64,000 bases of DNA, from contig JAEVHH010000001.1 of assembly GCA_017607445.1 (NCBI GenBank), forward strand, positions 558,001 through 622,000, read 5' to 3'. The DNA comes from Histoplasma ohiense. Its lineage: Eukaryota; Ascomycota; Eurotiomycetes; Onygenales; Ajellomycetaceae. The notes under the pieces were generated by a model. It made no database searches. It saw only the letters and a program-made list of their open reading frames with translations, and was not told the DNA's origin. A program made the translations under genes and the position numbers. This document shows, piece by piece, positions 23,256-35,480 of the stretch; position 1 is the stretch's first letter, and each line of letters begins with the position of its first letter.

Positions 23256-25142
23256 TTATCATCATCTTCTTCATTTTCATTTACTGACTGACTTCTGATA
23301 GATTTTATTAAACTGTTTCAAGTACTTCTGACTGTTCATCAAGTTTTCCTCAGATTTCCAAGAATTATCTGTGTCTGTACAATCTTTTCATTTGACAAGA
23401 TATTGTGTTTGACTGTGGTACTGACACTTGTTTAATATAGCTTCAACTTTTCATTTCTCTTGCATATCTATAATTATCAGTTCTGCTTGCAGGATTTGTC
23501 CATCACACACATGATAAGATTTGAGAAGAGAAACATGAAATATGAAATGAATTTCTTTATATTGCAGTGTGAGTTTCAGTTTGTACATCTGTGTACTGTG
23601 AATATCAATTATTTGAAAGAGACTCAAAAATCAATGATCTAGTTTGGATGAGAGTTGCAAGATGGATATATTTTTTGCACACAGCATTATTCAGTTCTCT
23701 ATCTTAAAGTTTTTTGATATATGATGCTGATTGTAATACTTTTTCTCAGCTGCTTTGGTGATTTTCAGATATTCTCAGATTTTGTTCTTCACTTGCTTCA
23801 TCTGTTCCACTTGTTTCATCACTGATTTTGACACACTCATGTTTGAGGGTTCCATGTCTATGCAAAGTTCAGTTGGTCGGCCGATCATTGCTTCAGATGA
23901 TGTCATTTTTATTGATGTGTGGAAGATGTTGTTATATACTCATTGCATCAGAGGAATTCATTCTATTCAATTATCTTGCTGATAGCTGCAATATATGTGA
24001 AGATAATGTTCAATCATCTGATTCAATCATTCTGTCTGGCCATCAGTTTGCAGGTGGAATGCTGTCAATAATTTTTGTTGAATATGGAGCAGATAACATA
24101 ATGTCAATCAAAACTTGCTATTTATTAATGAATCTTGATTGCTAATAATGTTCACAGATAGATTAAAGTTCTTCACAATTCTTCATACAATAATATCTGT
24201 AAGTTCTTCTGCATCTAGCTCTGAAGATGTGGACACAATTATGATTCATTTGATGAATAAATCAACAAATACAACAATAGTATTATAGATTTGACTTCTC
24301 TTTTTATTATCTGACAGATCTTCAATAAAGTTCATACTAATTGTATGTCATTTCTTATCTGACACTGAATGTGATTGTAGCAATCTGTATGGCTTGTGCT
24401 GTGATATCTTGATATATTGACAAACATCACAAGTTCTCACATATTCTGCAATCTCATCACTCATATCATGCTATAAGTACTTGTGTTTGATTGCTTTGAT
24501 GATTTTGTCACATTCAAAATGGCCATCTTGGAGATCATCATGATTCATTTTCATTATTTCATATTTTATGATTTTGTCTTGTGATATGTAGACTTTATCA
24601 TCTTTTCTGAGCAGATCATCTTTATCTACTGCTCAGATTGAACAATTATCTACACTAACATCACTCATCTCTAGTCTTCTATAAAGTTCAGATATATCAG
24701 CATCTCTATTCTGAATCTGCAGTAAGAGTTCAATGATAGATTCAGCTATCTCTTCACAATAGACTGTCTCAGATTCAAATATCTTAACAGCTAGAATTCA
24801 TAACATCAGAGTCTCTAGATTTAACTCTGTAATGTCTGCAATCTTATTCTCATTCACAGATGCATTCTTTATTCTGCAGAGGTTGTTGTTATCAATGACT
24901 ATAGATTTCTTCATTCAACAATTTTCATTAACTTGCAGATCTTTTTGCATTATCTTGATACATTGATCTAATTTTGTATTTTCTTTTGTCTTTAGTGACT
25001 TAAAGATCTTCTTACACAGCTTCTCTTGCAGAGTAGAGAGTTCTATCAAGAAAGCTGTGTGTTTTACAAAATCTGAGTGACAACTTGATGCATCTGTGGG
25101 ATTATTTTTCTCAGAACAGTGCTCTATTTCAAAATTGAACAC
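23256..25142 (-). pseudogene. pol: GyA-3 pol, 3' part: integrase and chromodomain
   Basis: Downstream half of the polyprotein, separated from the upstream half (31239-34146) by GyB-a. Reads the RNase H/integrase linker, the zinc segment (SDEIAEYVRTCDVCQ), the integrase core and the chromodomain, broken by TGA codons. The likely stop is 23256-23258, with an earlier TGA at 23277-23279 from a probable Arg codon. It ends 13 bp from the opposite-strand gene. Confidence 0.85.
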
Positions 25143-25676
25143 TGTGATGGGTTAGCACCCGTTAGTAATTAACTTACGCAATCAACTCCCCTCCTACACC
25201 CGCTCGTTCCTGGCCATTGTGACCTTGTGTAACTCTTGATGTTCTTCCGCTCTGTGCTCTGTGCTTGTATAGTTTCTAATGATTCTTCCACATAGCTTCT
25301 TATATTCTTTCACTCTGTGTTTCACACTCATGTAGTTTCTAATGATTCTTCTATGTAGCTTCTTATATTCTTCTGCTCTGTGTTCTGCACTCATATAGTC
25401 TCTAACAATTCTTCTGTGTAGCTCTCAATGATTCTCTCATCTCACATTTCACACTTGTATAGCTTCTAACAATTCTTATGTGTATCTCTTAATGTTCTTT
25501 CACTCCACACTTCACTGTGGAGCAGCTTCTGATATTCTTCCACTCTGAACTTTTCTCTATAAGAACCCTCTTCATACAATCTTTTCTTCTGATTTCTTTT
25601 CTCTTTCTTTCCTTAATCAATTCATAATCTGTAATTAGAATAGTATCAAATCATTAATTGAAGTACACTCATTACA
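25143..25676 (+). repeat. GyB-a 5' LTR (534 bp) with internal tandem units
   Basis: Its first about 100 bp retain CCCGTT, ACGC, CCCGCTCG and other C/G positions that are TG/CA or TT in the 3' LTR. The middle contains four to five diverged units of about 64 bp ending in CATATAGTYTCTAACAATTCTTC. These probably lie in U3. Confidence 0.95.
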
Positions 25677-26071
25677 TTACAAATTGATTCTTCTGTGTTT
25701 TAGATCTGAGTGTCTTGTTATTAGTTCTTATGCCTGAGTGCATTGTTTAAGGCCTGAGTGTCTCATTACCAGTTCTTACACCCGAGTGTGTTGTTTACAG
25801 GCCCAAGTGTCTAGTCATTACAAGAGATCCCTCATGAATCTGAGTGTCTCTATCATTAGTTATATAGACTGTCATGTCTAAGCATCTGAAACACAATCAA
25901 CCATGTTCTACAAGATCTGAGTGTCTATGAACCATAACACTGTGAATAGTGTTCACAAAGAAGCTTGACCAAGCTTAGTACTGCAACACTGCAAATAATG
26001 TCTGTAAGAGAACTGAGTGCCTACAAGTATTTCTTTTCTTTTATTATTATTACATGTTTTTAGATATCAAA
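25677..26071 (+). other. GyB-a leader with repeated GAGTG motifs
   Basis: About 395 bp between LTR and gag ATG. The motif YYGAGTGY, in the form CTGAGTGTC, CCGAGTGTG or CCAAGTGTC, recurs roughly nine times between 25705 and 26030, and GyB-b (49349-49726) shows the same layout. It ends with a T-rich run and TTTTTAG just before ATG, which resembles a 3' splice site, but this was not proved. Confidence 0.55.
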
Positions 26072-27085
26072 ATGAACTACAAACAATTCTATAAACACTC
26101 ACTGCATCTGAATGTGATGGATGACAACTTAGATCTACAAAGCATTCTTCAGCAACAGATGCTACAGATGATTGAATTGCAACAATGACTTGCTGAAATG
26201 AGCACTTCTGCATTCACTGTTTCTTCTACACCCACATCTCACAAAAAGCTCTCAAGAGAGAAGCTTTCAATTCTCAACAAATATGAGAAAGATCTAGCAC
26301 TCTATCTTGTGTGGAAGTCAAAAGTGAACATCAAATTGAACATCAACAGATGAGCAATAGACTCGCTATTCAATCAAACATGGTATATTCATAGCAGATT
26401 GAATGATGATGTGTTAGCAAAATTTCAACTCTGAATGAGTCATTGTCAGAATCATCAATGTACATCAGAGCTAGTCTTTCAACAACTCAACTCCCTCTTT
26501 CTCAATTCTATACTTCAAGCCAAGACATTAGACTGGCTTAATCAAATTTGTCAGATGAATGTTGCATTGACAACTTATCTTTCTGAATTCAATTGCAAAC
26601 TTCTAGAAGCAGATGGGTAAGACTGAGATGATACTGTCAAGATCAACATACTGTTCAAGAATTTGAACTTTCAGTTGCATAACTGAAGTATAGAGTGTTC
26701 AAAGTTCTCAATATACAGTGAATTCTGTATTGATCTTCATCTATTGAACAACAATCTGTCTCAGTTCTGCATACTTCAAAATTATAGAGAATTTCACTGA
26801 ATAAATGTGTACACTTTGAACCACTCTGCAGCATTTCTCATCTCTGAATCAGAATCAATGAACTGAGTTCTATATATGAATGCAAGCCATCTGAAAATCT
26901 CTAATGTCTCAGAGAAGAATGCTGCTGATCAAATTGCCAGAGAAGTCTGCATACACTGCAACAAGTCAGAGCATTTTGTGAATCAATGTCTGAATGCAAT
27001 CACATCAAGTAAACCTCCCACACATGTGAATGCTGTGTCATCTGTGGACAAGCAAGAACAGGGAAAAGATGAGCTCTCATTCTAA
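26072..27085 (+). pseudogene. gag: GyB-a gag, decayed
   Basis: 338 codons, same length as GyB-b. Capsid/nucleocapsid precursor: Gln-rich start, then SREKLSIL.KY..DLALYLVWKSKV, a typical fungal Gypsy gag block, then a CCHC knuckle CIHCNKSEHFVNQC (about 26962-27005), intact. Interrupted by TGA codons at Arg/Trp/Gln-aligned sites. Ends TAA 27083-27085. Pol is in a different frame. Confidence 0.82.
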
Positions 27086-30000
27086 AATACAGACAAGAGC
27101 TCAAGAAGCAGAAAGCTAGCTGAAGATTCAAGTAGAAGATACAAGTGAATACAATCATAGTCTCTGTCATTGTAAATAGCTTAGTCAATATACAAGCAAT
27201 GATAGACAGTGATTTCCTTCACTACACTCTTATAGACACCCAGCTGATCAAGAAGCATAAGCTCCAGCATATCTTCTTTTTCAAACTGTGTAAACTCAGT
27301 GAATTTGACAGCCTCAGAGGATCCACCTTCTACAACATGGTAAGATTTAATATCAATGTAGAAGAACATGAGAAAAAGAATGTATACACATACAAAATAC
27401 AAAACCTTGAGTACAATCTAATGCTCAGTCTATCATGACTCACAGAATTTGAAACCTTGTTGAATGCATGCAACCACTGTCTTATTTTCTCAGAAGATGA
27501 CTGTGTTTATGAGAAGAATGTCAATAGAACCACTGATCTCACTCAGATATCAGCAGAAGCATACAAACTACTAACTCATCAAGTATATGAGAAGAAGAAT
27601 GTCCAAGTGTTCACTGCTAGCATGACAGATATCAAAAAAGCATTGAAAAAGCTAGAACTCAAAGACTTCAAGAAACTGTGCAAGAAACTATCTGAATTGT
27701 ATGAAGACTTCACAGATGTGTTCAATGAGAAAGAAGCTGAAAAGCTTTCTTCTCATCAAGAACTCAGTATAGATCATACAATCAAACTTATCAAGAAGAA
27801 TGATAAGAACTCACAATCACTCTGAGATTCTCTCTACAGCATGTTGTGTGATGAGCTTCTCATTCTACAAAAAATGCTCAATGAACTACTGAACAAAGAC
27901 TTCATTTGTGTTAGCAACTCACCTGCTGCAGCACTCATACTGTTCATGAAGAAATCAGAAGAAGGCTTATGATTCTGCATTGATTACTGAGAACTCAATA
28001 AGATTACATGAAAGAACTGATATCCTCTCTCACTCATCAATGAAATACTCAAATGAATAGAAAAAACAAAATGATTTACAAAGCTTGACATCTCTGCAGC
28101 CTTCTATAAGATAAGGATTAATGAAGATGACAAATGACTAATCACTTTTCATATGTGTTATGAATTATACAAATGAACAGTGATTCTCTTTGAATTAGTG
28201 AATACTCTGAGCATGTTTCAGAAATACATTAACTGGGCTCTATGAGATCTGCTCAATGAGATTGCCTCAGTGTACATGGATGATATTCTGATCTTCACTG
28301 ATGGATCACTCACTGAGCACTGCAAGCACATATGACAAGTGCTTGACTGTCTATGAAAAGCCAGACTGCAAGTGGACATTGATAAATGCAACTTTGAGAT
28401 CAAGTCTATAATCTATCTAAAATTCATCATCAAAGCTGAAAAAGATGTATGCATGGATTCTAAGAAGATGGAAGCAATTCTCAACTGAGAGGCATCAGTC
28501 TCAGTAAAAGAGACTAGAAGCTTTCTAGAATTCATCAACTTCTATCAAAGATTCATCAAAAACTTCTCTGATATTGTACAACCACTGACAGATCTGACCC
28601 AGAAAGACACTGTATTTCAATGAACTGACAAAGCAGATGCAGCATTCAAAAAGCTGAAGTGTATGTTCACAAACACTTCAATGCTGCAATCATTCAATTC
28701 AGATAAGCATACAATTCTTGAAACAGATGCCTCAGATTATATAGTAGATGGAGCACTGATGCAATATGACAACAAAGATGTTCTACAATCTTGTGCCTTC
28801 ATCTCAAAAAAGATGTCACCCACTGAATGCAACTACAAGATCTATAACAAGAAGCTTCTAGTGATTATACAATGCTTTGAAGAATGAGAATCTGAACTCA
28901 TGAGTGTCAAGAGATTCAAGATTGTTACTGATTATAAGAATCTAGAGTACTTCACAATCATTCATAAGCTCACTGAGAGACATATGTGTTGATCATTGTT
29001 TCTTAGCTGTTTTTCATTTACAATTCATTATCAATCTGAAGTAGAGAACATTCTTGTGAATGCTCTGTTTCACTGAGAACAAGATATACCATCTGATGAC
29101 TTGGATGACAGATGAAAACACTGAGAGCATTGATTAATCAACTCTGCAATTATAGAAAGTTCTACACAATCAGATGAACTCTGTGTACATATCAACCAGT
29201 TCTGAGCTCAAGAACCCTCACTCAAAGAACAATGAAGACTAGCAGTAGAGATAGATGAATTCTGATAACAAGTCACTGAAGCTGTATGAAGCAAAGCACC
29301 TCAATTCCCTGCAGATGTATACTCAAGAACAGATATCTCAGCATGTTTGATCAACAATGACAACTGCTTACACTTTCAAGATAGATAATGAATCCTCAAT
29401 TCAGAATCTCTATGAACACAGATCATGCAAGAAATTCATGACTTGCTGATGACTGAGCATTCAGAATATGAAATTATGTACAACATTGTTGTCTGAGAAT
29501 TCTACTGACCAGATATATCAAAAGACATACACTGATTTGTATGCAACTGTGATTGCTGCAGCTCAGTGATGATATGATATGAATATCAAAAAGAGATGCT
29601 GAAGCCTCTATCTGTTCTCAACTGAACTTGATGTGATATAGCTATTGATTTTGCAGTTTCCTTACTCAAAAGTGGAGGTTCTATGAACATTCTAGTCATT
29701 GTTGACTGACTCAGCAAGAGCATAATACTACAGCTCTGTGACAAGATAGACATTGAAGTAGTTGCAGATGCCTTTGTCAGAAGCTCATTCTATTGTATAC
29801 ACAGTCTGTCTTCATTCATTGTATCAGATAGAGACAGTCAATTCATCAGTGCACTCTGAGCCTGTGTATGTCAATTATTAAGAATTGAATGAAAGTTATC
29901 AACAGTGTATCACTCAGAGACTGATGAAGCTATCAAGAGAATGATACAAACAGTAAAGAACATTCTTCATAAGTTCTGCAATTATGCACAAGACAACTGA

Positions 30001-30717
30001 AGCAATCTGCTGCCACACACTGAGATTGCAATTAACAGTTGAGATTCTGCTACAACAGATGTAAGCTCATTCTTTCTTCTACACAGATACAACTTAGAGA
30101 TTCTGAACTTCTCTGAGACTCTCCAAGAAACTGCACACACCTGCAGCCTCATACAGACAGTAGAGAATATCATGAGCAAGTTGAAGAAAGTCTGTGAATG
30201 AGCAGAAGCTTCAATGATCAGCACTCAGCAAAATTATAAGAATCAAGTGAACATCAGAAGAAGTTCTGTGATCTAATATCATGTAGAAGACAAAGTCTGA
30301 CTGAATCTCAAGAACATAAGAATGAACCACTTCTCACATATACTAGATTATCATCACATCAAATATACAGTGAAGAAAGTGCTAGGCACACATGATTATT
30401 GACTCAACACCTCATCTGACATCCACAACATCTTTCATACAAATCTGCTCCAACCCACAGCTGAGGATCCATTCCCCTCACAGAGAACCTCTGATTGACA
30501 GCCACTCATCATTGTAGAAGAAGACAACAAACTCAAATGAGAAATTGAAGCAATTCTTGATGATAGAATCAACTGCCACCACTGTGAATATCTTATCAAA
30601 TGAGTAGAATACAATCATTCAATCTGGGAATCTGTGTCTGTCTTGAAGAACACTGCTGCCCTTGACATCTACAAGTTCTCACTCACTCTGATAGAGAGGG
30701 ATAATGTGATGGATTAG
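27086..30717 (+). pseudogene. pol: GyB-a pol (PR-RT-RNase H-IN-chromodomain), decayed
   Basis: The frame differs from gag, so the ancestor probably used frameshifting. Order: protease AMIDSDFLHYTLID (about 27190-27240; active-site Gly changed); RT with SNSPAAALILF, KN*YPLSLI (TGA for Arg, about 28015-28035) and intact YMDD at 28273-28284; RNase H ETDASDYIVDGAL (about 28715-28755); integrase zinc segment and core (VSDRDSQF near 29825-29850); chromodomain EIEAILDDR..CEYLIK..IWE (about 30541-30650). The stop TAG 30715-30717 lies 10 bp inside the 3' LTR. Dozens of TGA stops. Confidence 0.87.
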
Positions 30718-31238
30718 CATCTGTTAGTAATTAACTTATGCAATCAACTCCTCTTCTGCACTTGCTTGTTTCTGACTGTTGTGATCTTATATAACCCTCA
30801 ATGTTCTTCCACTCTGTGCTTCATGCTTGTGTAGTTTCTAACAATTCTTTCACATAGCTTCTTATGTTCTCCCATTCTGTGTTCTGTACTTATGTAGTCT
30901 CTAACAATTCTTCTGTGTAGCTTCTTACATTCTTCCACTCTGTGTTCTGTGCTTGCATAGTCTCTAACAATTCTTCTGTGTAGCTCTCAATGATTTCTCT
31001 GTCTCATATTCTGTGCTTGTGTAGCTTCTAATGATTCTTACATATATCTCTTAATGTTCTTCTGCTCCACACTCCACTGTGGAGTGGCTTCTGATATTCT
31101 TCCACTCTGAACTTTCCTCTATAAGAACCCTCTTCATACAACCTTTTCTTCTGATTTCTTTTCTCTTTCTTTCCTTAATCAATTTGTAATCTGTAATTAG
31201 GATAGTACCAAATCGTTAATCGAAGTACGTCTGTTACA
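30705..31238 (+). repeat. GyB-a 3' LTR (534 bp)
   Basis: Partner of the 5' LTR. Its outer (right) end keeps AATCGTTAATCGAAGTACGT while the same positions in the 5' LTR are mutated. Its left end is the more mutated one. Confidence 0.95.
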
Positions 31239-34146
31239 AACACTGAGAGCATTTTCATCCAGCAAATCTGACACTCATTTAGCTGCTTCATCATCATGAA
31301 GCACTGAAGATTGACATGGTCAGATAAAACAGTTATTGAGTGTCTGCTATCATATAAGTAGTGGCATCATTGTCTGAAAGCTTCTACAATCAGCAACATT
31401 TCTAGATCATATGTTTGATAACATCTTTCTGTTTCTGTGAGCTTTCTAGACCAAAATGTGATCAGATGTCAGTGATCATCATTCATTAATTGTGATATTA
31501 CTGCAGCAATTGCAACATCAGATTCATCTGTTTCTATACAGAGTTTTCACTGCAGATCAAAATGGATCAACAACAGTGCTTTTGTAAAGCATTCTTTTAA
31601 CTGCAAAATTGCATGCTTGTAGTTTTCATCTAGCTGAACAGATGCATTATTCTTCTCTCTTTTCATTTCATAATCTTTTAACAATTCAGTCAGAGGTGCT
31701 GTTATTATTGAGAACTTGTATATGAATTGACAGTAGAAATTGACAAATTCTAGAAATATTTGCAATTCATTTATAGTTCACAGTTCTGGTCAATCTAGAA
31801 TCATGTTGATGTGGTGTTTCTCAACAGTAATGCTCTGTGTGGTAATCACAAAACCCAAAAATCCAATTTCTGTTGTATGGAATGTACACTTACTAAGTTT
31901 GGCATATAGTCTCCAACATCTTAACCGTTCCAGCATGTTCTTAACATGGACGACATGCTCATCAAGCATGTTTGAATAGATTATGATATTGTCAAGATAA
32001 GCCACACAATATACATCTAAAAGGTTGCTGAGGGCTTTGTTGATATAAGATTGAAAGGTCACAGAGACATTGATTAGCTCAAAAGATAAGACTAGATATT
32101 CAAAGTGTTCATATTGTGTTTGAAATGCTGTTTTTCATTCATTCTCCACTCATATGTGAATTCTGTGATATGCATCTCTAAGGTTCAGTTGTGTATATAT
32201 TTTGGCATCTGCTAATCTATCAAGTATTTTACTTATCAAGAGCAGTGGATATCAATTCTTGACTGTTATTTCATTCAATTGTTGATAATTCACACAAAGA
32301 TGCAGGGTTCCATCTTTCTTCAGTGTGAATAACACTGATGTGTCAGCTGAGCTCTTGAACAGACATATCCAATTCTTCTCTAACATCTTTTCAATATATT
32401 CTTGGAGGACAGAGAGTTCTTGAGGTGATAAGTTATATATCAGTCAGTATGAAGGTTTCTTGCCAGGTTTGAGATCTATGACATGATTGTGAGGTGTGTG
32501 TTCTGTGTCAGATATGTCTTCTCAGAATACATCAAGATAATCTTTATAATCATCTGAGATATTTGACTCAGTTGCTGCACTTGCAGCTCATAATGATAAA
32601 GCAGTGAATATAATATTGCCATCATCAATTAATGTTGTGAATTCTTTAGCAGTATTCAGATGTATATGGTTAATATTCAATGCTTTTCTATAGATTCAGC
32701 ATCTTCACACCCAATTGATATCAGAGTTCACAGCTTCCAATCATGGCATGCTCAAATTTACATCATATCCACTAATGTCAGCTTCTTTGAAATGGTGGAA
32801 TCCTTCTCAGAGAATATGTTCATCATCAATAATCTTCATTGCAGCTCTTCATTGTTCATATGATTTAATCTTATAATTATCAACTGCTTCCACTACTTTT
32901 GATTTACCTTCTGCCTTCAAGAAATATTTTGATGCCCAAGTGTGGGACACAAAGTTCACATCCACACTAGAATCCACTAGCATCCACATCATTGACCATC
33001 CCACTTCTGTCAGCATCCACATATTCATCACCAATAACCATTTATCCCACAGTCTAGTTGTTCATATTCCCAATGCAGCAGCTGCTTCTACAATTGGAAT
33101 TGTTGATTTTTTACTTGTCAAACTTGATTGCACTTTTCAGAGTGTAACATTCAACAATCATTTGCAACATGACCCTTCTTATGACAGTGAGAACACTTCT
33201 TCATTCAGTTATATTTATCTTTCTTGATTTGTTCAGTTGAATCTGTTTGTTTCTCTCATTTTCTCTTGTTTCAATGATTGCTAGATTTATCAGAATGATG
33301 CTGATTCCCTACAAATATCACAGATCTTTCTTTGCAGATAGCATATCATCATTCTGATATATTTTTCTCAAGAGTCTGTAGAGTTCAAAGCAACTCTTCA
33401 TAGTTCTGAGGCTCTTGATTTCAATGATTGAGTTCAGTGCATAATATCTTCAACATCTTACTACACAAGTTATTCATTCTTTGTTCTTCACTATATGGGG
33501 GTAAGTAGTATTCCCAGTCTTCAAGATATTTAGAAAAATTGCATATCAATTGCCATTCTTGTTGCTTCATATCTTGAAACTTTTGACTCATCAATTGATG
33601 CTGGTTCTGTGGATTGTTAATTTGCATTTCTAGGTGTGATAGCATATCACCAAAGGTCAACAGTGTTGCTCCTCCACATCTCTCATACAATGATACAAAA
33701 TTCAACCACTTCTGCTTAACATGAGCATCAAGATAGAGTTTAGCATCATTTATCTTGTGTTCTTCCTTTCAATAATATCAGTGGTGGTGTGTAAAGAGAG
33801 TCAACATGCAATCTTTATAGTTCTTGAATTCTAACATATTTTTTCCTTGATAATAGTCCTTAATCTCCAACCTCAGTGGTGTTTTATTATCATCATTCAT
33901 ATCATTCACAGATCGATTTTATGGTGGTTCTGTGGTGATATTCTGAATTAATTAAGGCTTGATGAGAGTATCTCCACAAATCTGCACTTTCAACTTGTTG
34001 AGTCACTGTTGTGCATGCAGAATAGCTAATTGCTGCTCTCATTCACAAATTTGATTATTCAACTGTTGCAAACACACATTGTGATCATTGAAGGCAGTAG
34101 AGAATTCAGATTGATTTTCAAGAGATTTTGTGCATGTTGAGACCAT
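31239..34146 (-). pseudogene. pol: GyA-3 gag-pol, 5' part: gag, protease, RT, RNase H
   Basis: ATG at 34146. Collinear with GyA-2 22661-19750. The Zn-knuckle region (near 33165-33205), protease-like LVDSSVD (about 32960-32980) and RT are visible. The RT active site reads YLDN (31982-31996 area), because the second Asp codon GAT following C became AAT. Continues beyond GyB-a at 25142. Confidence 0.85.
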
Positions 34147-34251
34147 CTTGCATGTTTTAACTAATATTGTGTGTTTTAACTAACATTGCATGCTTTATTG
34201 TAGATGTGTGTAACAACAGACCACTCAAATAAAATTTAGAGCAATTAGAAT

Positions 34252-34522
34252 TGTAAGTGATGACTGTAGATATAATTATGAGAGTAGTGTGAAGTATACA
34301 TGTAGAATGTTAAGAAGATAGCAATCTCTATTATTCAAAGCTAATCACTGATCTTCTAATATCTACAGATATCAGCAAGCATTATATAGATGACCACCAC
34401 ACACTACAGCTGTCTATGATACTGTGTGCTATGTCCCTTCTCATTAATTCTGGTGTGTTCTGTGTTCTTCTATCGCCACATAGCTATTTTCTAATATAGA
34501 TATCTCCGTTGCGCCTATTACA
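34252..34522 (-). repeat. GyA-3 5' LTR (271 bp)
   Basis: The outer end (34503-34522) keeps CTCCGTTGCGCC, whereas all other GyA LTRs read CTGTTGTGTC-like there. Followed by the duplication AAGCT at 34523-34527. Confidence 0.94.
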
Positions 34523-34674
34523 AAGCTGCTACAACTCATTGACAGCTTTCTCACTGAACACAGAGCTCAGATTCAGCTGAAAGAGATCACTACAGCAACA
34601 CATCAGATGCAATGTGATATATTACAGAGATTTTCTCTGTTATCAATACTGTTTCTTCTGTATCTGACAGAGCT
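34523..34674 (+). pseudogene. TadA-A RT continuation
   Basis: Joins 14147 exactly: reads LLQLIDSFLTEHRAQIQL...QMQCDILQRFSLLSILFLLYL, the Tad1 RT segment just upstream of the YxDD motif (GLPQGSPLSPILF-type block, degraded). It breaks off at 34674 where the tail of TadA-B begins. The missing remainder of TadA-A was not found in the window. Confidence 0.85.
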
Positions 34675-35224
34675 TGTTTGTTTGTTTGTTTGTATTGATT
34701 TAATATCTCAGAGAAAACACAGACAGTGTCTGTGTTTCAGAAGCCTTCTGAAGGGTATGAAGATGTGCTATACTGAAGAGATTTCTATATACACAGAGAG
34801 AGAGAAAACAGAATTCAGATGGCAACTCTTGAGAAGACTCAGCTCATTGAAAAGAATTTTTCTAAACTGCACATTCATTTCTAATCTGATGTATGATCAT
34901 TCATGATGAAGCTATAGTGTGGTTCTCAAGAGAACTGCTGCTGCTGTGTCTGAAAGATTTTATAGTGAATGAAGAGAGATAACTCTCTCAGTTGATCTGA
35001 GAAATATCTGTGCTTCTAACAATAGAAGAAAGATAGATGAGACAGACAAAAGAAAAAAGAAAACATGAATGTTCTGAAAAGAAAAATAAAGAAAAGAGTG
35101 AAGAAAAGACTGTGTCATCTGTGACATCTTGCAGTCACATAACCCAGCACAAGCTCAGAGAGAGAGAGAGGAGAGAGTATGACTGAGTCAGCATACAGAT
35201 TATACTGATTACACCACAACTAGT

Positions 35225-35480
35225 TGAAATAGATGAATTAATTATACTGATTGAATCATTTGCATCAGTTGAACTGATTGAACTGATTGAATTGATTGTA
35301 TCAATTGTACTGTTTGTACTGTTTGTATCAATTGAACTGATTAAATTGATTGTACTGTTTGTGCTGATTGAACTGATTGAGTCAATTGTATCAATTGAAC
35401 TGATTGTACTGTTTGTACTGATTGCATTGATTGAATTCATTGTACTGATTGAATCAGTTGTACTGAATGTTGTGCTATCT
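35225..35480. repeat. TadA-B 9-bp tandem repeats near the LINE 3' end
   Basis: Degenerate 9-bp units (ATTGAACTG, TTGTACTGT, TTGTATCAA), equal to three codons. On the LINE sense strand they read as Ser/Thr-Ile/Asn-Asp/Ser repeats. The same array occurs in TadA-D (about 43745-44030) and TadA-E (about 61690-61925) with different unit numbers. Confidence 0.85.

Larger units (their letters stand above)
25143..31238 (+). mobile_element. GyB-a: complete second Ty3/Gypsy family (6,096 bp)
   Basis: LTRs 25143-25676 and 30705-31238, both 534 bp, TGTGATGG...TTACA. The target duplication AACAC flanks it (25138-25142, 31239-31243) inside GyA-3. Contains a leader with repeated GAGTG motifs, gag, and pol in another frame. 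A polypurine stretch GAGAGGGATAA (about 30694-30704) precedes the 3' LTR. Confidence 0.96.
14148..34522 (-). mobile_element. GyA-3: complete Ty3/Gypsy element carrying two nested insertions
   Basis: LTRs at 34252-34522 (5') and 14148-14418 (3'), target duplication AAGCT on both sides. Subtracting GyA-2 (15894-23018) and GyB-a (25143-31238) with their duplications leaves about 7.14 kb, matching the 7,125 bp of GyA-2. Inserted into TadA-A. It is older than GyA-2 and GyB-a because both sit inside it, and it is more mutated: its RT active site is YLDN. Confidence 0.95.
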
